Shown here: one piece after another, positions 7,947 through 16,569 of the stretch | How positions within the stretch are numbered: the stretch's first letter is position 1 | Layout: every line of letters starts with the position of its first letter | Origin: an uncultured Collinsella sp. | GTDB taxonomy: Bacteria; Actinomycetota; Coriobacteriia; Coriobacteriales; Coriobacteriaceae | Assembly: GCA_902489775.1 (NCBI GenBank) | Contig: CABUBH010000005.1 | Coordinates: 1-64,000 of the forward strand | DNA: 64,000 bases | Direction: 5' to 3' | The notes under the pieces: generated by a model | Database searches by the model: none | What the model was told of the DNA's origin: nothing | Seen by the model: only the letters and a program-made list of their open reading frames with translations | Position numbers and translations under genes: made by a program

Positions 7947-9746
7947 TTAGCAGTCCGCACCCTGTACGTGGACCATGCGCTTCTCCCGATACATATTGTG
8001 GTCGGCGACGCGATATACATCGGCCAGCGTATTTCCAGCCGTCTCGACGGTCGCCACGCCAATCGATGCGCTGACCGTCAGGGTCTCATCGCTTACCGCG
8101 GCAAGACCGAGACGAAGATCCTGTTCCAGCCCGAGCGCAGACTCGTTGTCAGTATGGGGGCAAACCAGCAAAAACTCGTCGCCGCCAACGCGCATCGGCA
8201 GGTAATCCGCACCAGCCACCCGCCGCAGCACGGACGCCGTCCGTCGCAGCAGCTCATCCCCCATCTCGTGACCATAGATGTCGTTGGTCCGCTTGAGATA
8301 ATTACAGTCCACCATAATCACGCTCACCGGCAAGTCCTCGTTTACCAGGCTATCTCCACGCGATTCAAGATAGTTGCGGTTGCGAAGCCCCGTCAGTTTA
8401 TCTTGGTATGACAGCTCCTCGGCATGCTTGACCATCGATATGTTGTGCGTCGCCACGACAACCGACTCCAGCCGGCCTTGCTCATCGCGATGCTGGGGGA
8501 CAACCTGTAGCGAGTACCAAGCGCCTCGACAATCTCGCACCTCGGCAGCCAAGTATGGTACGCCCTCCATACGTTCACGAAGCGTACTTATATCTACGAG
8601 TCCCACAACCGCTTCGCGGCTTTCGGGGCTCACGATATCCCGGCAGACTGTGTCCATAAAGTCATATGCCTCGTTGTGCTCGGCGAATATCTTCGCTATC
8701 GCCGGCGACATATTGATTCCCTCGATCTCGAGGGTGTCGAGATGCAAAAGGAAGGTCGAATCGTAGATGGCGCTTATGGCATTGATAATGCCGAGCTGTT
8801 TATCCTTTTCGACCAAATTGCGGTGGTCAACGATATTTCGAGCCAACAGCACCACGACCCAAAACGCGAGGCACACCAAGACGCCGACGGCGACAAATGA
8901 AATCCTGTCAGACATGACCTCAGATTTGGGATAGAGCGCAAACAGGCGGTAGTCCTTATATGCCGCACGCACGGCGTACCATTTGTCTCCTCGATATTCG
9001 ATGCGCGTCAGGCCATCTTCTTTCCATTCAACTCCTGTACTGGTGAGGAGTCGAGCGAGCGACACATCGGCATCGGCGCTGTTGGATGAGACAATCTCCG
9101 CATCCTCCATAACAAGCACCGTGGGGCCCTGGTGGAAGGTGTTGTTCGAAAGCACGTCGGCTATGGCATATGAATAGTCGTCCGCCGAATCGGAAACAAG
9201 TGAGCGGTATGCCAGGGCAACGCCGTCGCCATACGGGACAGCACAGACGGCAAAAACGACACCACGGCGCTCAACGACAGTTGAGTAGGTCACTTTGGAA
9301 CCTTGATACATCGATGCGACCGGCGAACAGGCCAGCTCCTCTCGCCACAACATGAGCGGATCGCGACCATCGATGTCGTAGTGGGCAGCCATATGGCCAT
9401 CGGAGTCCATGACCATCAACCCCGAAAGGTTCTCGGCATGGACAAATTGCTCGACAAGGTCGTTGTTAACCTCAACGCGATCAGAGGACAGGAACGTCGC
9501 AAACGATTCGACCGCGGCGAGCAAATCGTGCGTCTCCTCGGTTTTTCTCCCCTGTTCGTAGCGGTCATATTTTTCGCAAGCGTTTTCCAAAAACACCATG
9601 GTTTCTTGGCCAAACCCAAGCGTTTTTTCGAGGCAGCGATGGGTTCCAACCGCATACAACAGGCCTAATAAGACAGCGCTGACAATAACGCCGACAGCTA
9701 TGACGGTCAGAGTCTTTCGACGCAAGCGGTGCTTGTCATTTGTCAT
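7947..9746 (-). CDS. Membrane diguanylate cyclase (TM-sensor-TM-PAS-GGDEF)
   Basis: Predicted to make cyclic di-GMP from GTP. TM1 lies near residues 12-32, an external sensor domain runs to about 290, TM2 follows, then a PAS-like segment and a GGDEF domain. The active-site GGDEF (about residues 521-525) is intact. The upstream inhibitory RxxD site is absent (G and Y at its R and D positions), so product feedback may be missing. The ATG at 9746 has AGGAG 7 bases upstream and overlaps the stop of the binding-protein gene. That pairing suggests the soluble domain reports ligand to this enzyme. No phosphodiesterase is in the window. Confidence 0.9.
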   Translation of the reverse strand: MTNDKHRLRRKTLTVIAVGVIVSAVLLGLLYAVGTHRCLEKTLGFGQETMVFLENACEKYDRYEQGRKTEETHDLLAAVESFATFLSSDRVEVNNDLVEQFVHAENLSGLMVMDSDGHMAAHYDIDGRDPLMLWREELACSPVASMYQGSKVTYSTVVERRGVVFAVCAVPYGDGVALAYRSLVSDSADDYSYAIADVLSNNTFHQGPTVLVMEDAEIVSSNSADADVSLARLLTSTGVEWKEDGLTRIEYRGDKWYAVRAAYKDYRLFALYPKSEVMSDRISFVAVGVLVCLAFWVVVLLARNIVDHRNLVEKDKQLGIINAISAIYDSTFLLHLDTLEIEGINMSPAIAKIFAEHNEAYDFMDTVCRDIVSPESREAVVGLVDISTLRERMEGVPYLAAEVRDCRGAWYSLQVVPQHRDEQGRLESVVVATHNISMVKHAEELSYQDKLTGLRNRNYLESRGDSLVNEDLPVSVIMVDCNYLKRTNDIYGHEMGDELLRRTASVLRRVAGADYLPMRVGGDEFLLVCPHTDNESALGLEQDLRLGLAAVSDETLTVSASIGVATVETAGNTLADVYRVADHNMYREKRMVHVQGADC

Positions 9747-10615
9747 GATTCCGCTCCTTGCCCGCCCGTCGTCGCTCCTGCCTTGTAATTGTCCACAATG
9801 CGCTCTATCGTGCCGTCTCGATCCATGTCGAACAGCGCGGTATTGAGGTTTTTGACGCACTCTCCCTCATAGGCAACATCAAATGCAACGCCCAGGTCAA
9901 CCGTCATAACGTTGTCGGCAAACACACGATAAACGCCGGGATACTGGGCGACGAGTCGATCAAGCGATTGAACGTCCGCCATCCAACAGTCGACATACCC
10001 TTTGGCGAGGGCGGCTTTGCAGAGCTCGGCAGAACCATACGATTTGATTTGCACGTCCGGCGAGATTTCCAGATCCCCTGCGAGCAATCGGCGTTCGCTC
10101 ACCGAGCCCGCAATCACCGCGATGGTCTTGCTTCCATCGAGATGCGCCAAGGACTTGATGCCACTCGTTTTCTTGGCGACAACCGAAACCGTCACGGTTA
10201 GATACGGCTCGGTCCAGTAATACTTATCCTCGCGATAACAGGGAGAATAATCACACCACAGGCAATCGATATCACCGTTTTTGAGCAGCCGGTCGCGATC
10301 GTTCCAGTCAATATCGACAAACTGTGGCTTGAGCCCCGCGCGCTTGCAGGCCTCGCGGGCGATGTCGATATCGATACCGGCGTAATCGCCCGTGGTATCG
10401 ACATACACATAGGGGTCGTTATCCGTAACGCCGATTTTGAGTACCGGGAGGTCTTTGTCGGCTTCATTCGAGGAGGAAGAACTGCTTCGAACGGTATACG
10501 TCAGGGCGGCCACACAGGCGGCAACAAGGAGCATGAGCGTAAACGAGACGATGGCGGCTCGCTTGGTGCGTCCGGGCACGCGCCTCCCTTCATCGAAACA
10601 GCAGTCGGATTTCAT
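9743..10615 (-). CDS. Family 3 periplasmic solute-binding protein, membrane-anchored
   Basis: A 290-residue protein with an uncleaved-looking N-terminal membrane span (about 21-41) and a Ser-rich linker, then an SBP_bac_3 domain: LKIGVTDNDPYVYVD, the GYAGIDIDIA-like strand DYAGIDIDIAREACKRAGL, and a C-terminal MTVDLGVAF segment. Such domains bind amino acids or similar polar solutes. No ABC permease or ATPase is nearby; the next gene is a diguanylate cyclase starting inside this gene's stop codon, which points to sensing rather than uptake. The frame extends upstream to 10669, but that start falls in a terminator; ATG 10615 is chosen although its ribosome site is weak. Confidence 0.85.
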   Translation of the reverse strand: MKSDCCFDEGRRVPGRTKRAAIVSFTLMLLVAACVAALTYTVRSSSSSSNEADKDLPVLKIGVTDNDPYVYVDTTGDYAGIDIDIAREACKRAGLKPQFVDIDWNDRDRLLKNGDIDCLWCDYSPCYREDKYYWTEPYLTVTVSVVAKKTSGIKSLAHLDGSKTIAVIAGSVSERRLLAGDLEISPDVQIKSYGSAELCKAALAKGYVDCWMADVQSLDRLVAQYPGVYRVFADNVMTVDLGVAFDVAYEGECVKNLNTALFDMDRDGTIERIVDNYKAGATTGGQGAES

Positions 10616-10641
10616 TGTATACCCGGGGCTGATGCGGCAAT

Positions 10642-10678
10642 AAAAAAGCGCCTCACCCAAGATGGGCAAGGCGCCAAA
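10642..10678 (-). terminator. Terminator upstream of the binding-protein gene
   Basis: On the minus strand GGCGCCT and GCCC pair with GGGT and AGGCGC, followed by TTTTTT. It also shows that the longer frame of the next gene cannot start here. Confidence 0.8.
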
Positions 10679-10849
10679 GGTTGAAATGCATCCGCAAGCG
10701 GTCGAATTAGGTTAATCCTACTCGAAGTTCAGCTGCTCCAGGATGCGCCCCCGACCGCTGCCTCGTTCAGGCCGTTGGCGCCGACCGCGTCTCTGGCGGT
10801 TTCCGATGCGCCGCACTGCGCGCGACACACGGGCTGAAGTCTTTAACGC
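10679..10849. other. Intergenic stretch with no supported gene
   Basis: Together with its flanking hairpins, this fills the gap between the surface-protein stop and the binding-protein start. A short piece at 10719-10745 resembles the last codons of purB on the minus strand (EQL-x-F), but the match is about 20 bases and may be chance. No promoter stands out. Confidence 0.4.
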
Positions 10850-10888
10850 AAAAGCCCCGTTGGTCAAACACGTTACCAACGGGGCTTG
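10850..10888 (-). terminator. Terminator of the BIG2 surface-protein gene
   Basis: A 13-bp perfect stem (AAGCCCCGTTGGT and its complement) is followed by TTTT on the minus strand. Its flank resembles that of the purB hairpin at 14451-14490. Confidence 0.85.
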
Positions 10889-10922
10889 GACTGAAAGGTC
10901 GCGCTTAAACGAGAGGGGCGCC

Positions 10923-13900
10923 CTAACGCTCGAAACGTTTGCGCATAAGCGCGAAGGCAATCAGCGAAGCGCCGGCAACGGCCATAATAAGGGCGACGGC
11001 AAGGGCCTGGTCGCCCGTGTTGGCGAGCGCACCCTTAGTAGTCTTAGCAGACTTTTTGGTTACCTTGGTCGTCGTCTGCTGACCGGGCTGGGACGGCGTC
11101 GCGGGCTGAGTCGGCTCCCCCTTGCCCCCCTCGCCCGTCACCACGTACGTCGAGAAGTGGCTCGTGCGGAAGCAGAGGTAGTCCCCCTCGATCCACGTAT
11201 CCATAGCCTGGGTGGAACCGTCCTCGGCAACGTAAAGCACCTTGAGATTAGTGAGGGCTTTCATAGCTGCGGTCATCTTGACACGGACGATGAAGGACAT
11301 GCCATCGTAGTTCTCGATGGCCTCGCCATCCTTGAGAAGCTTGATATCGAGTTTCTCAGCAACCTTGGTGCTCCCCTGCTCAAGGCCGGAAATCGCAGCA
11401 TTGGCGGCGTCGGAAAGGTCCGTCGGTTTCTCGACCACAAGAGAGATGTTGTTGTTCTGGGCAAAGCCGGCAGCAACATCGTTCTCGGCGCTTACGCTAA
11501 CGTCCGTTCCGTCGCTACTCGCAACACCTGCGATGGTCCTCGCCGCTACGCTAACGGCGCAGGTCGCGGTTTTGTCGCCACAGGTGGCAGTGATTGTGGC
11601 TGTACCGGCCTTAAGCGGCGTCACGACGCCGTCTTTGACCGTGGCGACCGATGAATCGCTGGAGGTCCAGCTCACAGCCGCATCGTCTGCATCGGCAGGA
11701 TTCACCGTTGCGGAGAGCTTTGCGGAGGCATCGCCCACAGTAAGGGACAGGCTCGTCTTGTTGAGTTCGACCTTCTGGACGGGATTGATAACGGTCACAG
11801 AAACGGTCTGGGAGAGCGACTCTGCTGTGATGACAAATGAACCGGAACCTGTCTTGAGAGCGGTAACGGTGTAGGAGCCATCGCCGTTGTCGACAACCTT
11901 AAATGCTTTCGAAGCGCCCGTGTCATCCAGAGCAAGCTTGGTCTCGTCGACATCACCCGCAAGGGCTCCGGCAAGAGAAACCTTTACGGTGCCTTCTTCG
12001 CCCTTCTTGAGGTTGAGGGCGCTCTGGTCGACCGCAAGATTTGTTGCGGGGTTGGAAACAGTCACAGCACAATCTTGAGAATAGTTTCCGTCTTCGGTCG
12101 AAGCAGTAATGGTTGCGGTGCCTTTGGAAACAGGCGTCACCTTTCCGGCCTGATCGACCGTAGCGACACTTTCGTTGCTGGACTTCCAGACAACTGTCTG
12201 GTTAGCTTCCGCGGGAACGACCGCTGCCTTAAGCTGCTCGACTGCAGCGCCCACAAGCGCGACTTTCTGCTTATCAAGCGTGATACCCGTGGCAGGTTGA
12301 ATAACCGTCACCTTGCACGCGGCACTATGATCGCCGTCCTCAGTGGTGACGGTGATCGTGGCGGCACCGGCCTTGACCGGGGTCACGACGCCGGCCACAA
12401 CCGTGGCAACCGTAGGATCGCTCGACGACCAGGACACGTTCTTATTCGTTGCGTTATCGGGCTCAACCGTTGCGGTCAACGTCGAGGGTTCACCACCCAC
12501 AGCAAGCTTAAGGTTCGCAGCGCTGAGTTTGACGCCCGACACCTTTACAACCGGAGTGGTTACCGTAATCGCATCCGTGGTTGCAGAGACCCCATCAACC
12601 GTTGCCGTGATCGTGGCATCACCGTCACCGACAGCGGTAACAAGACCGTTAGCGTCGACGGTAAGGACGCTCTCGTTGGAAGAGGACCAAACAACTTGGC
12701 TGGCCTTGTCATCAGGGGAGACCTTTGCCTTCAGCTGCTGAGTCGTGCCTTTATCCATGGAGGTTGAGTAGCTGTCCGCAATGGAAACCGCAGTCTTTGC
12801 AGGCTCCTCGCCAGGCTTGACAACATGAACGGTCATCGTGTCGCAGAGACGACCACCCAAGTACATTGAAACCGTTGCATCGCCGTAACTATGAGGCACT
12901 AAATACCCCAAGTAACTGCCACCACTAAACATCGGTCCTTTTACCTCGAGGACATCCGGATTATCTGAAGTGAAAGAATACTTTGCGCCGGCATAGGAGT
13001 CCATCAATTCCTCAGCGCTTTTACTCAGCACGCCCTTTGGATATTCAAACCCCCTGTCACATTCCAGCCAAAGCCAATCTTTGGATATACTATCTGAACT
13101 GACCTCACAGGGAAATGTATAATCGCTCGACACAAACTTAGCCTTCGAAAGGCTCACTTCCGCAGGGTCGACAACCTCCATCTCAAAGGGATGGTCATTG
13201 CCAAGGCCATCACGAGCATGAGCCTTAACGGTGCCAGGCTTTATTGCCTTAAACGAGTTTTCACCACCGATAAGCTCAACGACATCGTTGCTTTCCAGAG
13301 AATAGGTTACAGCGCCAAAGTCCGCACCCCAATGTGCGCGCTGGCATGCCTTCAGTACTTCATTTGGAGAAACGTTGAGAATGGCAGTCAGATAATAGCT
13401 GTCCCCAACCAGCATCTTTTGCTTTTTGTTCCCACGCTCATTGAATCCGGGCTCCTGATTCTCGGTTACAACATCACATAGCTTCTTCGTCTCAACTTCA
13501 CCGTTGCAATAGTCGACAAGAACCTTGGCCTCTTTAGCATCTTTCGACAACGCCTCGAGTTGCAAAGAAGCGCTTAGCTCGGAAGTTCCATATGATGAAT
13601 AATTCGAATTCACCCTTGCCTGGACTTTGGAATCCTTTGAGGGGTCTTCCTTAATAACAAAATATGTGGCCGCACGGCTCTCGTCCACGGGACGAACGTC
13701 AACTCTCCCCTCTAGTAATGCATAATGCGTGTTCCCGCATTTTTGCGGACAATCATCCGTGTAACCCAGCGTTGCGGTGTTTGTTGTCGCACCAGATTGG
13801 TCGTAAGAAACGAAACTGACCTTAATTGGATTGACTTTAGCCACACTTTTAATCTTAAGAGAACCGTTTAAACTCTCGTCGGTCTTGCTCTTCAGGGTTA

Positions 13901-14264
13901 TAGTCGTTGTGCCAACTTTGGTGGGGCTAATTGTCAATACCCAACTATGTGACTCATAACTTACCTTAGCGATATCCTCGTCAGACGATGTGATATCGAT
14001 ATCGCTAGGGTCAATGTGCGCCCATTCGTGATTTTTATTAAAAAAGGAAAGCCTTCCTTTCACCGTCTGTCCAACAGCGACATCAAATTCTGACCACACA
14101 TCGCCTGTAGACGAATCGTATGGGAGAAACGATGCACCCATGGAACCGTCCTGCGACTCCAGCATGACAGCATCCGCATGCGGAGCGGCCACCGTCAGCC
14201 CAAACGTTGCCGCCGTTAAAGCAACACAGATGCCTGTGGCTATCCTCCAAAACCCTTTTCCCAT
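10923..14264 (-). CDS. LPXTG-like anchored surface protein with BIG2 Ig-like domains
   Basis: Predicted cell-wall protein of about 1113 residues. It has a signal peptide (hydrophobic GICVALTAATFGLTVAAP, then a HADA cleavage region) and an unassigned N-terminal half of about 480 residues. At least four bacterial Ig-like BIG2 repeats follow, each with a W-(T/S/K)-S-S-(D/N)-x-S-V-x-T-V core, plus one divergent repeat, then a beta-rich domain, a Thr/Pro/Lys linker and a LANTG sorting signal, membrane span and RKRFER tail. The N-terminal half has a more AT-rich composition than the repeats. The start is uncertain: ATG 14264 fits the signal peptide but its ribosome site is close, and GTG 14309 is in frame. 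An 11-base G tract lies upstream. No sortase gene is in the window. Confidence 0.88.
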   Translation of the reverse strand: MGKGFWRIATGICVALTAATFGLTVAAPHADAVMLESQDGSMGASFLPYDSSTGDVWSEFDVAVGQTVKGRLSFFNKNHEWAHIDPSDIDITSSDEDIAKVSYESHSWVLTISPTKVGTTTITLKSKTDESLNGSLKIKSVAKVNPIKVSFVSYDQSGATTNTATLGYTDDCPQKCGNTHYALLEGRVDVRPVDESRAATYFVIKEDPSKDSKVQARVNSNYSSYGTSELSASLQLEALSKDAKEAKVLVDYCNGEVETKKLCDVVTENQEPGFNERGNKKQKMLVGDSYYLTAILNVSPNEVLKACQRAHWGADFGAVTYSLESNDVVELIGGENSFKAIKPGTVKAHARDGLGNDHPFEMEVVDPAEVSLSKAKFVSSDYTFPCEVSSDSISKDWLWLECDRGFEYPKGVLSKSAEELMDSYAGAKYSFTSDNPDVLEVKGPMFSGGSYLGYLVPHSYGDATVSMYLGGRLCDTMTVHVVKPGEEPAKTAVSIADSYSTSMDKGTTQQLKAKVSPDDKASQVVWSSSNESVLTVDANGLVTAVGDGDATITATVDGVSATTDAITVTTPVVKVSGVKLSAANLKLAVGGEPSTLTATVEPDNATNKNVSWSSSDPTVATVVAGVVTPVKAGAATITVTTEDGDHSAACKVTVIQPATGITLDKQKVALVGAAVEQLKAAVVPAEANQTVVWKSSNESVATVDQAGKVTPVSKGTATITASTEDGNYSQDCAVTVSNPATNLAVDQSALNLKKGEEGTVKVSLAGALAGDVDETKLALDDTGASKAFKVVDNGDGSYTVTALKTGSGSFVITAESLSQTVSVTVINPVQKVELNKTSLSLTVGDASAKLSATVNPADADDAAVSWTSSDSSVATVKDGVVTPLKAGTATITATCGDKTATCAVSVAARTIAGVASSDGTDVSVSAENDVAAGFAQNNNISLVVEKPTDLSDAANAAISGLEQGSTKVAEKLDIKLLKDGEAIENYDGMSFIVRVKMTAAMKALTNLKVLYVAEDGSTQAMDTWIEGDYLCFRTSHFSTYVVTGEGGKGEPTQPATPSQPGQQTTTKVTKKSAKTTKGALANTGDQALAVALIMAVAGASLIAFALMRKRFER

Positions 14265-14326
14265 TCCCCTAAGTCCAATCTCTCGTGAAAAAACGCAGCA
14301 TTCTCCCACACCTTAAAATTGGCTTA

Positions 14327-14358
14327 AGGATACCCCCCCCCCCGACAGTTACCGGCAA
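14327..14358 (-). promoter_or_regulatory. Candidate phase-variable promoter with poly-G spacer
   Basis: On the minus strand a TTGCCG -35-like box (14353-14358) and a TATCCT -10-like box (14327-14332) are separated by 20 bases, of which 11 are an unbroken G run (14333-14343). Spacer length would reach the usual 17 if the run lost three Gs. The boxes are weak and the promoter is inferred from layout. Confidence 0.5.
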
Positions 14359-14450
14359 GGTAATGTTTGTCAGATGTCTCAAATTATCGGCAAGCAGCAC
14401 AGTTGACGCGCATATATCGCTGACGTCCAGCTTTCTAGGTGCGCTCATGC

Positions 14451-14490
14451 ACAAGCCCCGCTGGCAGAGCGAGCTGCGAGCGGGGCTTGT
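14451..14490 (-). terminator. Hairpin after purB
   Basis: ACAAGCCCCGCT pairs with AGCGGGGCTTGT over 12 bp. It has no clear T tract but sits 70 bases after the purB stop. Confidence 0.65.
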
Positions 14491-14559
14491 GTTGGAAAGT
14501 CGCACTCGAACGAGGGCCGCGGAGAATTGATCGATTTGACTACCTCCCCGATCGGTCAA

Positions 14560-15903
14560 TTAGAACTCGAGCTGCTCCAGGCGATCGAAGACCGTGTCGA
14601 TGCGGGTGAGGAAGTCCCACGGGTCAAAGATCTCGTCGAGCTTCTCCTGGCTGACGGTGCAGCGCGGATCGGCCTCGAGGCGCTCCTTAAAGGTAGGACC
14701 GGAGACGCAATCCTGCACCTCGTGCCACGTGGCCATGGCGTTTTCCTGCACGATGGCATAGGCATCCTCGCGGGTGATGCCTGTATCGACGAGAGCCAGC
14801 AGCACCTTGGAGGAGAAGATGAGGCCGCGGGTCTTGTTGAGATTGGCCATCATGCGGGCAGGGTACAGCTGCAGGCCGTCGATGACGCGGATGAGGCACT
14901 GGAACATGTGGTCAAGGGCGATGAAGCTATCGGCCTGGGCGACGCGCTCGGCAGAGGAGTGCGAAATGTCGCGCTCGTGCCACAGGGCAACGTTGTCGAA
15001 GGCGACCTGGGCGTTGGACTTGACGATGCGCGAAAGGCCGCAGACCTTCTCCATAGTGATGGGGTTGCGCTTGTGCGGCATGGCGGAGCTGCCCTTTTGA
15101 CCCTTGCGGAACGGCTCCTCGGCCTCGAGCGTATCGGTCTTCTGCAGGTTGCGAACCTCGGTCGCAATGCGCTCGCAGGTAGCTGCCGTGGTAGCGAGCA
15201 CGCCGGCAAGGTAGGCGTGGTGGTCACGGCTGATGACCTGCGTAGACAGCGGATCGTGAACCAGACCAAGGTGCTCGCAGACATACTCCTCGACAAACGG
15301 CTCGATGGAGCTGTACGTGCCGACAGCGCCCGAGATGGCACCGAAAGCAACGTTCTTACGGGCGTCCTCAAGACGGTCCAGATCGCGCTTGAGCTCCCAG
15401 GCCCAAGAGCCAAACTTCATACCGAAGGTCATCGGCTCGGCATGGATGCCATGAGTACGGCCGGCGCAGAGCGTGTTGCGCTCCTCGAAGGCGCGACGCT
15501 TGCAGATCTCGCCGAGCTTCTTGACGTCCTCGATGATAAGGTCGCAAGCCTGAGTGAGCTGATAGCACAGAGCCGTATCACCCAGGTCGGAGCTGGTCAT
15601 GCCGTAGTGAACCCAGCGGCTGGGCTTGGGCTCGCCCTCGGGAACGTCGGCATCGATATACTCCTTCATGTTGGTCAGGAAGGCGATGACATCGTGGCGC
15701 GTGACTTCCTCGATCTCGTCGACCTTTGCCTTCTCGAAGTTGGCGTGGTCGCGAATCCACTGGGCTTCGTCTTTGGAAATACCGATCTTGCCGAGCTCCG
15801 CCTGGGCCTCGCAGGCCAGGACCTCGATCTCCTGCCAAATGGCGTACTTGTTCTCGAGGGAGAAGATGTGTCCCATCTCCGGGCGGGTATAGCGATCGAT
15901 CAT
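14560..15903 (-). CDS. purB: Adenylosuccinate lyase
   Basis: Cleaves SAICAR to AICAR and adenylosuccinate to AMP, each time releasing fumarate. It acts twice in purine synthesis and serves after both PurC and PurA, whose genes are also in this window. The fumarase/aspartase superfamily signature GSSAMPHKRNP is present, with HYGMTSSDLGDTA and the AGRTHGIHAEP active-site segments. Length (447 residues) is normal. The ATG follows AGGAG by 5 bases. The gene stands alone between its hairpin terminator and the tRNA-Gly flank. Confidence 0.96.
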   Translation of the reverse strand: MIDRYTRPEMGHIFSLENKYAIWQEIEVLACEAQAELGKIGISKDEAQWIRDHANFEKAKVDEIEEVTRHDVIAFLTNMKEYIDADVPEGEPKPSRWVHYGMTSSDLGDTALCYQLTQACDLIIEDVKKLGEICKRRAFEERNTLCAGRTHGIHAEPMTFGMKFGSWAWELKRDLDRLEDARKNVAFGAISGAVGTYSSIEPFVEEYVCEHLGLVHDPLSTQVISRDHHAYLAGVLATTAATCERIATEVRNLQKTDTLEAEEPFRKGQKGSSAMPHKRNPITMEKVCGLSRIVKSNAQVAFDNVALWHERDISHSSAERVAQADSFIALDHMFQCLIRVIDGLQLYPARMMANLNKTRGLIFSSKVLLALVDTGITREDAYAIVQENAMATWHEVQDCVSGPTFKERLEADPRCTVSQEKLDEIFDPWDFLTRIDTVFDRLEQLEF

Positions 15904-15964
15904 AGCGGCTCCTTTTTGGTTATTGGCACGTTGGTCGTAACTCGACTATTGTACCGTGCGCAGG

Positions 15965-15984
15965 TGCCCGTATGAGCTACGGGC
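15965..15984. repeat. Small inverted repeat upstream of purB
   Basis: TGCCCGTA and TACGGGCA form a short hairpin about 65 bases before the purB start. It could be a terminator stem or an operator; nothing decides between these. Confidence 0.35.
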
Positions 15985-16005
15985 ATCAACCTAACATTTT
16001 GAGAT

Positions 16006-16146
16006 TGGAGCGGGCAACGGGACGTCCGCGTATTTGCTTCGCAAATCCGCACCGGCTACGGTCGCCTATCGGCGACCTTGCCTGCTCGCTATAAACGCTT
16101 CGCGTTTATTTAACGCTCGCACCCTGTCGGGTTCGAGTCCCGGCAC
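16006..16146 (-). repeat. tRNA-Gly-adjacent multi-hairpin element
   Basis: An 18-bp copy of the tRNA-Gly 3' end (16006-16023, matching 16198-16215) leads into three tight hairpins: ATTTGC/GCAAAT (16032-16046), GGTCGCC/GGCGACC (16060-16077) and ATAAACGC/GCGTTTAT (16091-16109). A T-arm-like GGGTTCGAGTCCC core follows (about 16129-16141). Two tips read GCGAAGC on the minus strand, a sequence known for unusually stable DNA mini-hairpins. The layout matches the element beside tRNA-Lys. Confidence 0.65.
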
Positions 16147-16153
16147 TATATTG

Positions 16154-16186
16154 AAAAAAGCACGGCACCGGAACGGTGTCGTGCTT
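16154..16186 (-). terminator. Terminator of tRNA-Gly
   Basis: On the minus strand AAGCACG and CACCG pair with CGGTG and CGTGCTT, followed by a T run, shortly after the tRNA 3' end. Confidence 0.85.
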
Positions 16187-16200
16187 GTGCTTTTTACTGG

Positions 16201-16272
16201 AGCGGGCAACGGGACTCGAACCCGCGAGTGTCAGCTTGGGAAGCTGATGCCTTACCACTTGGCGATGCCCGC
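16201..16272 (-). tRNA. tRNA-Gly (anticodon CCC)
   Basis: The acceptor GCGGGCA pairs with TGCCCGC, the anticodon loop is TTCCCAA (anticodon CCC) and the T loop is TTCGAGT. The discriminator base is T and no CCA is encoded. Confidence 0.93.
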
Positions 16273-16513
16273 TTGTGTGTTGGCTAGTATAACGCGGTTG
16301 TCTTGTTCGATACAAGGGTGTCGATGCTTGTTTTAGCTGTGGAGAATCGTCTGAAAAACAGTCCAATTGTGGAGACAGGGACCTCTGGTGTCCTTATTTC
16401 ACCATCTTTTACCTGCGGTTTTATTTGATTGTTCCATATGAACCCAATTTGTCGGAAATCGGGCAAGCTTTTGGTCAGCTTCCGGTACTTACCCGCATGA
16501 ACCTCGGGGGTAG

Positions 16514-16555
16514 CCTCGTCCCAAGCGCCGCAGCCTCCCCGTGCGGCGCACGAGG
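16514..16555 (+). promoter_or_regulatory. Leader hairpin before the thioester adhesin
   Basis: CCTCGT and GCGCCGC on the 5' side pair with GCGGCGC and ACGAGG on the 3' side, leaving a 5-base bulge on the 5' side only and an 11-base loop. It ends 14 bases before the start codon, with no T tract, so a role in translation or mRNA stability is possible. The rest of the 16273-16569 gap shows nothing I can name. Confidence 0.45.
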
Positions 16556-16569
16556 GATAAGGAGCAGCC

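Noticed and set aside
10719..10745. Relict copy of the purB 3' end
   Set aside because: Only about 20 bases match, in a Leu-Glu-Gln-Leu-rich context, and no further purB sequence precedes it.
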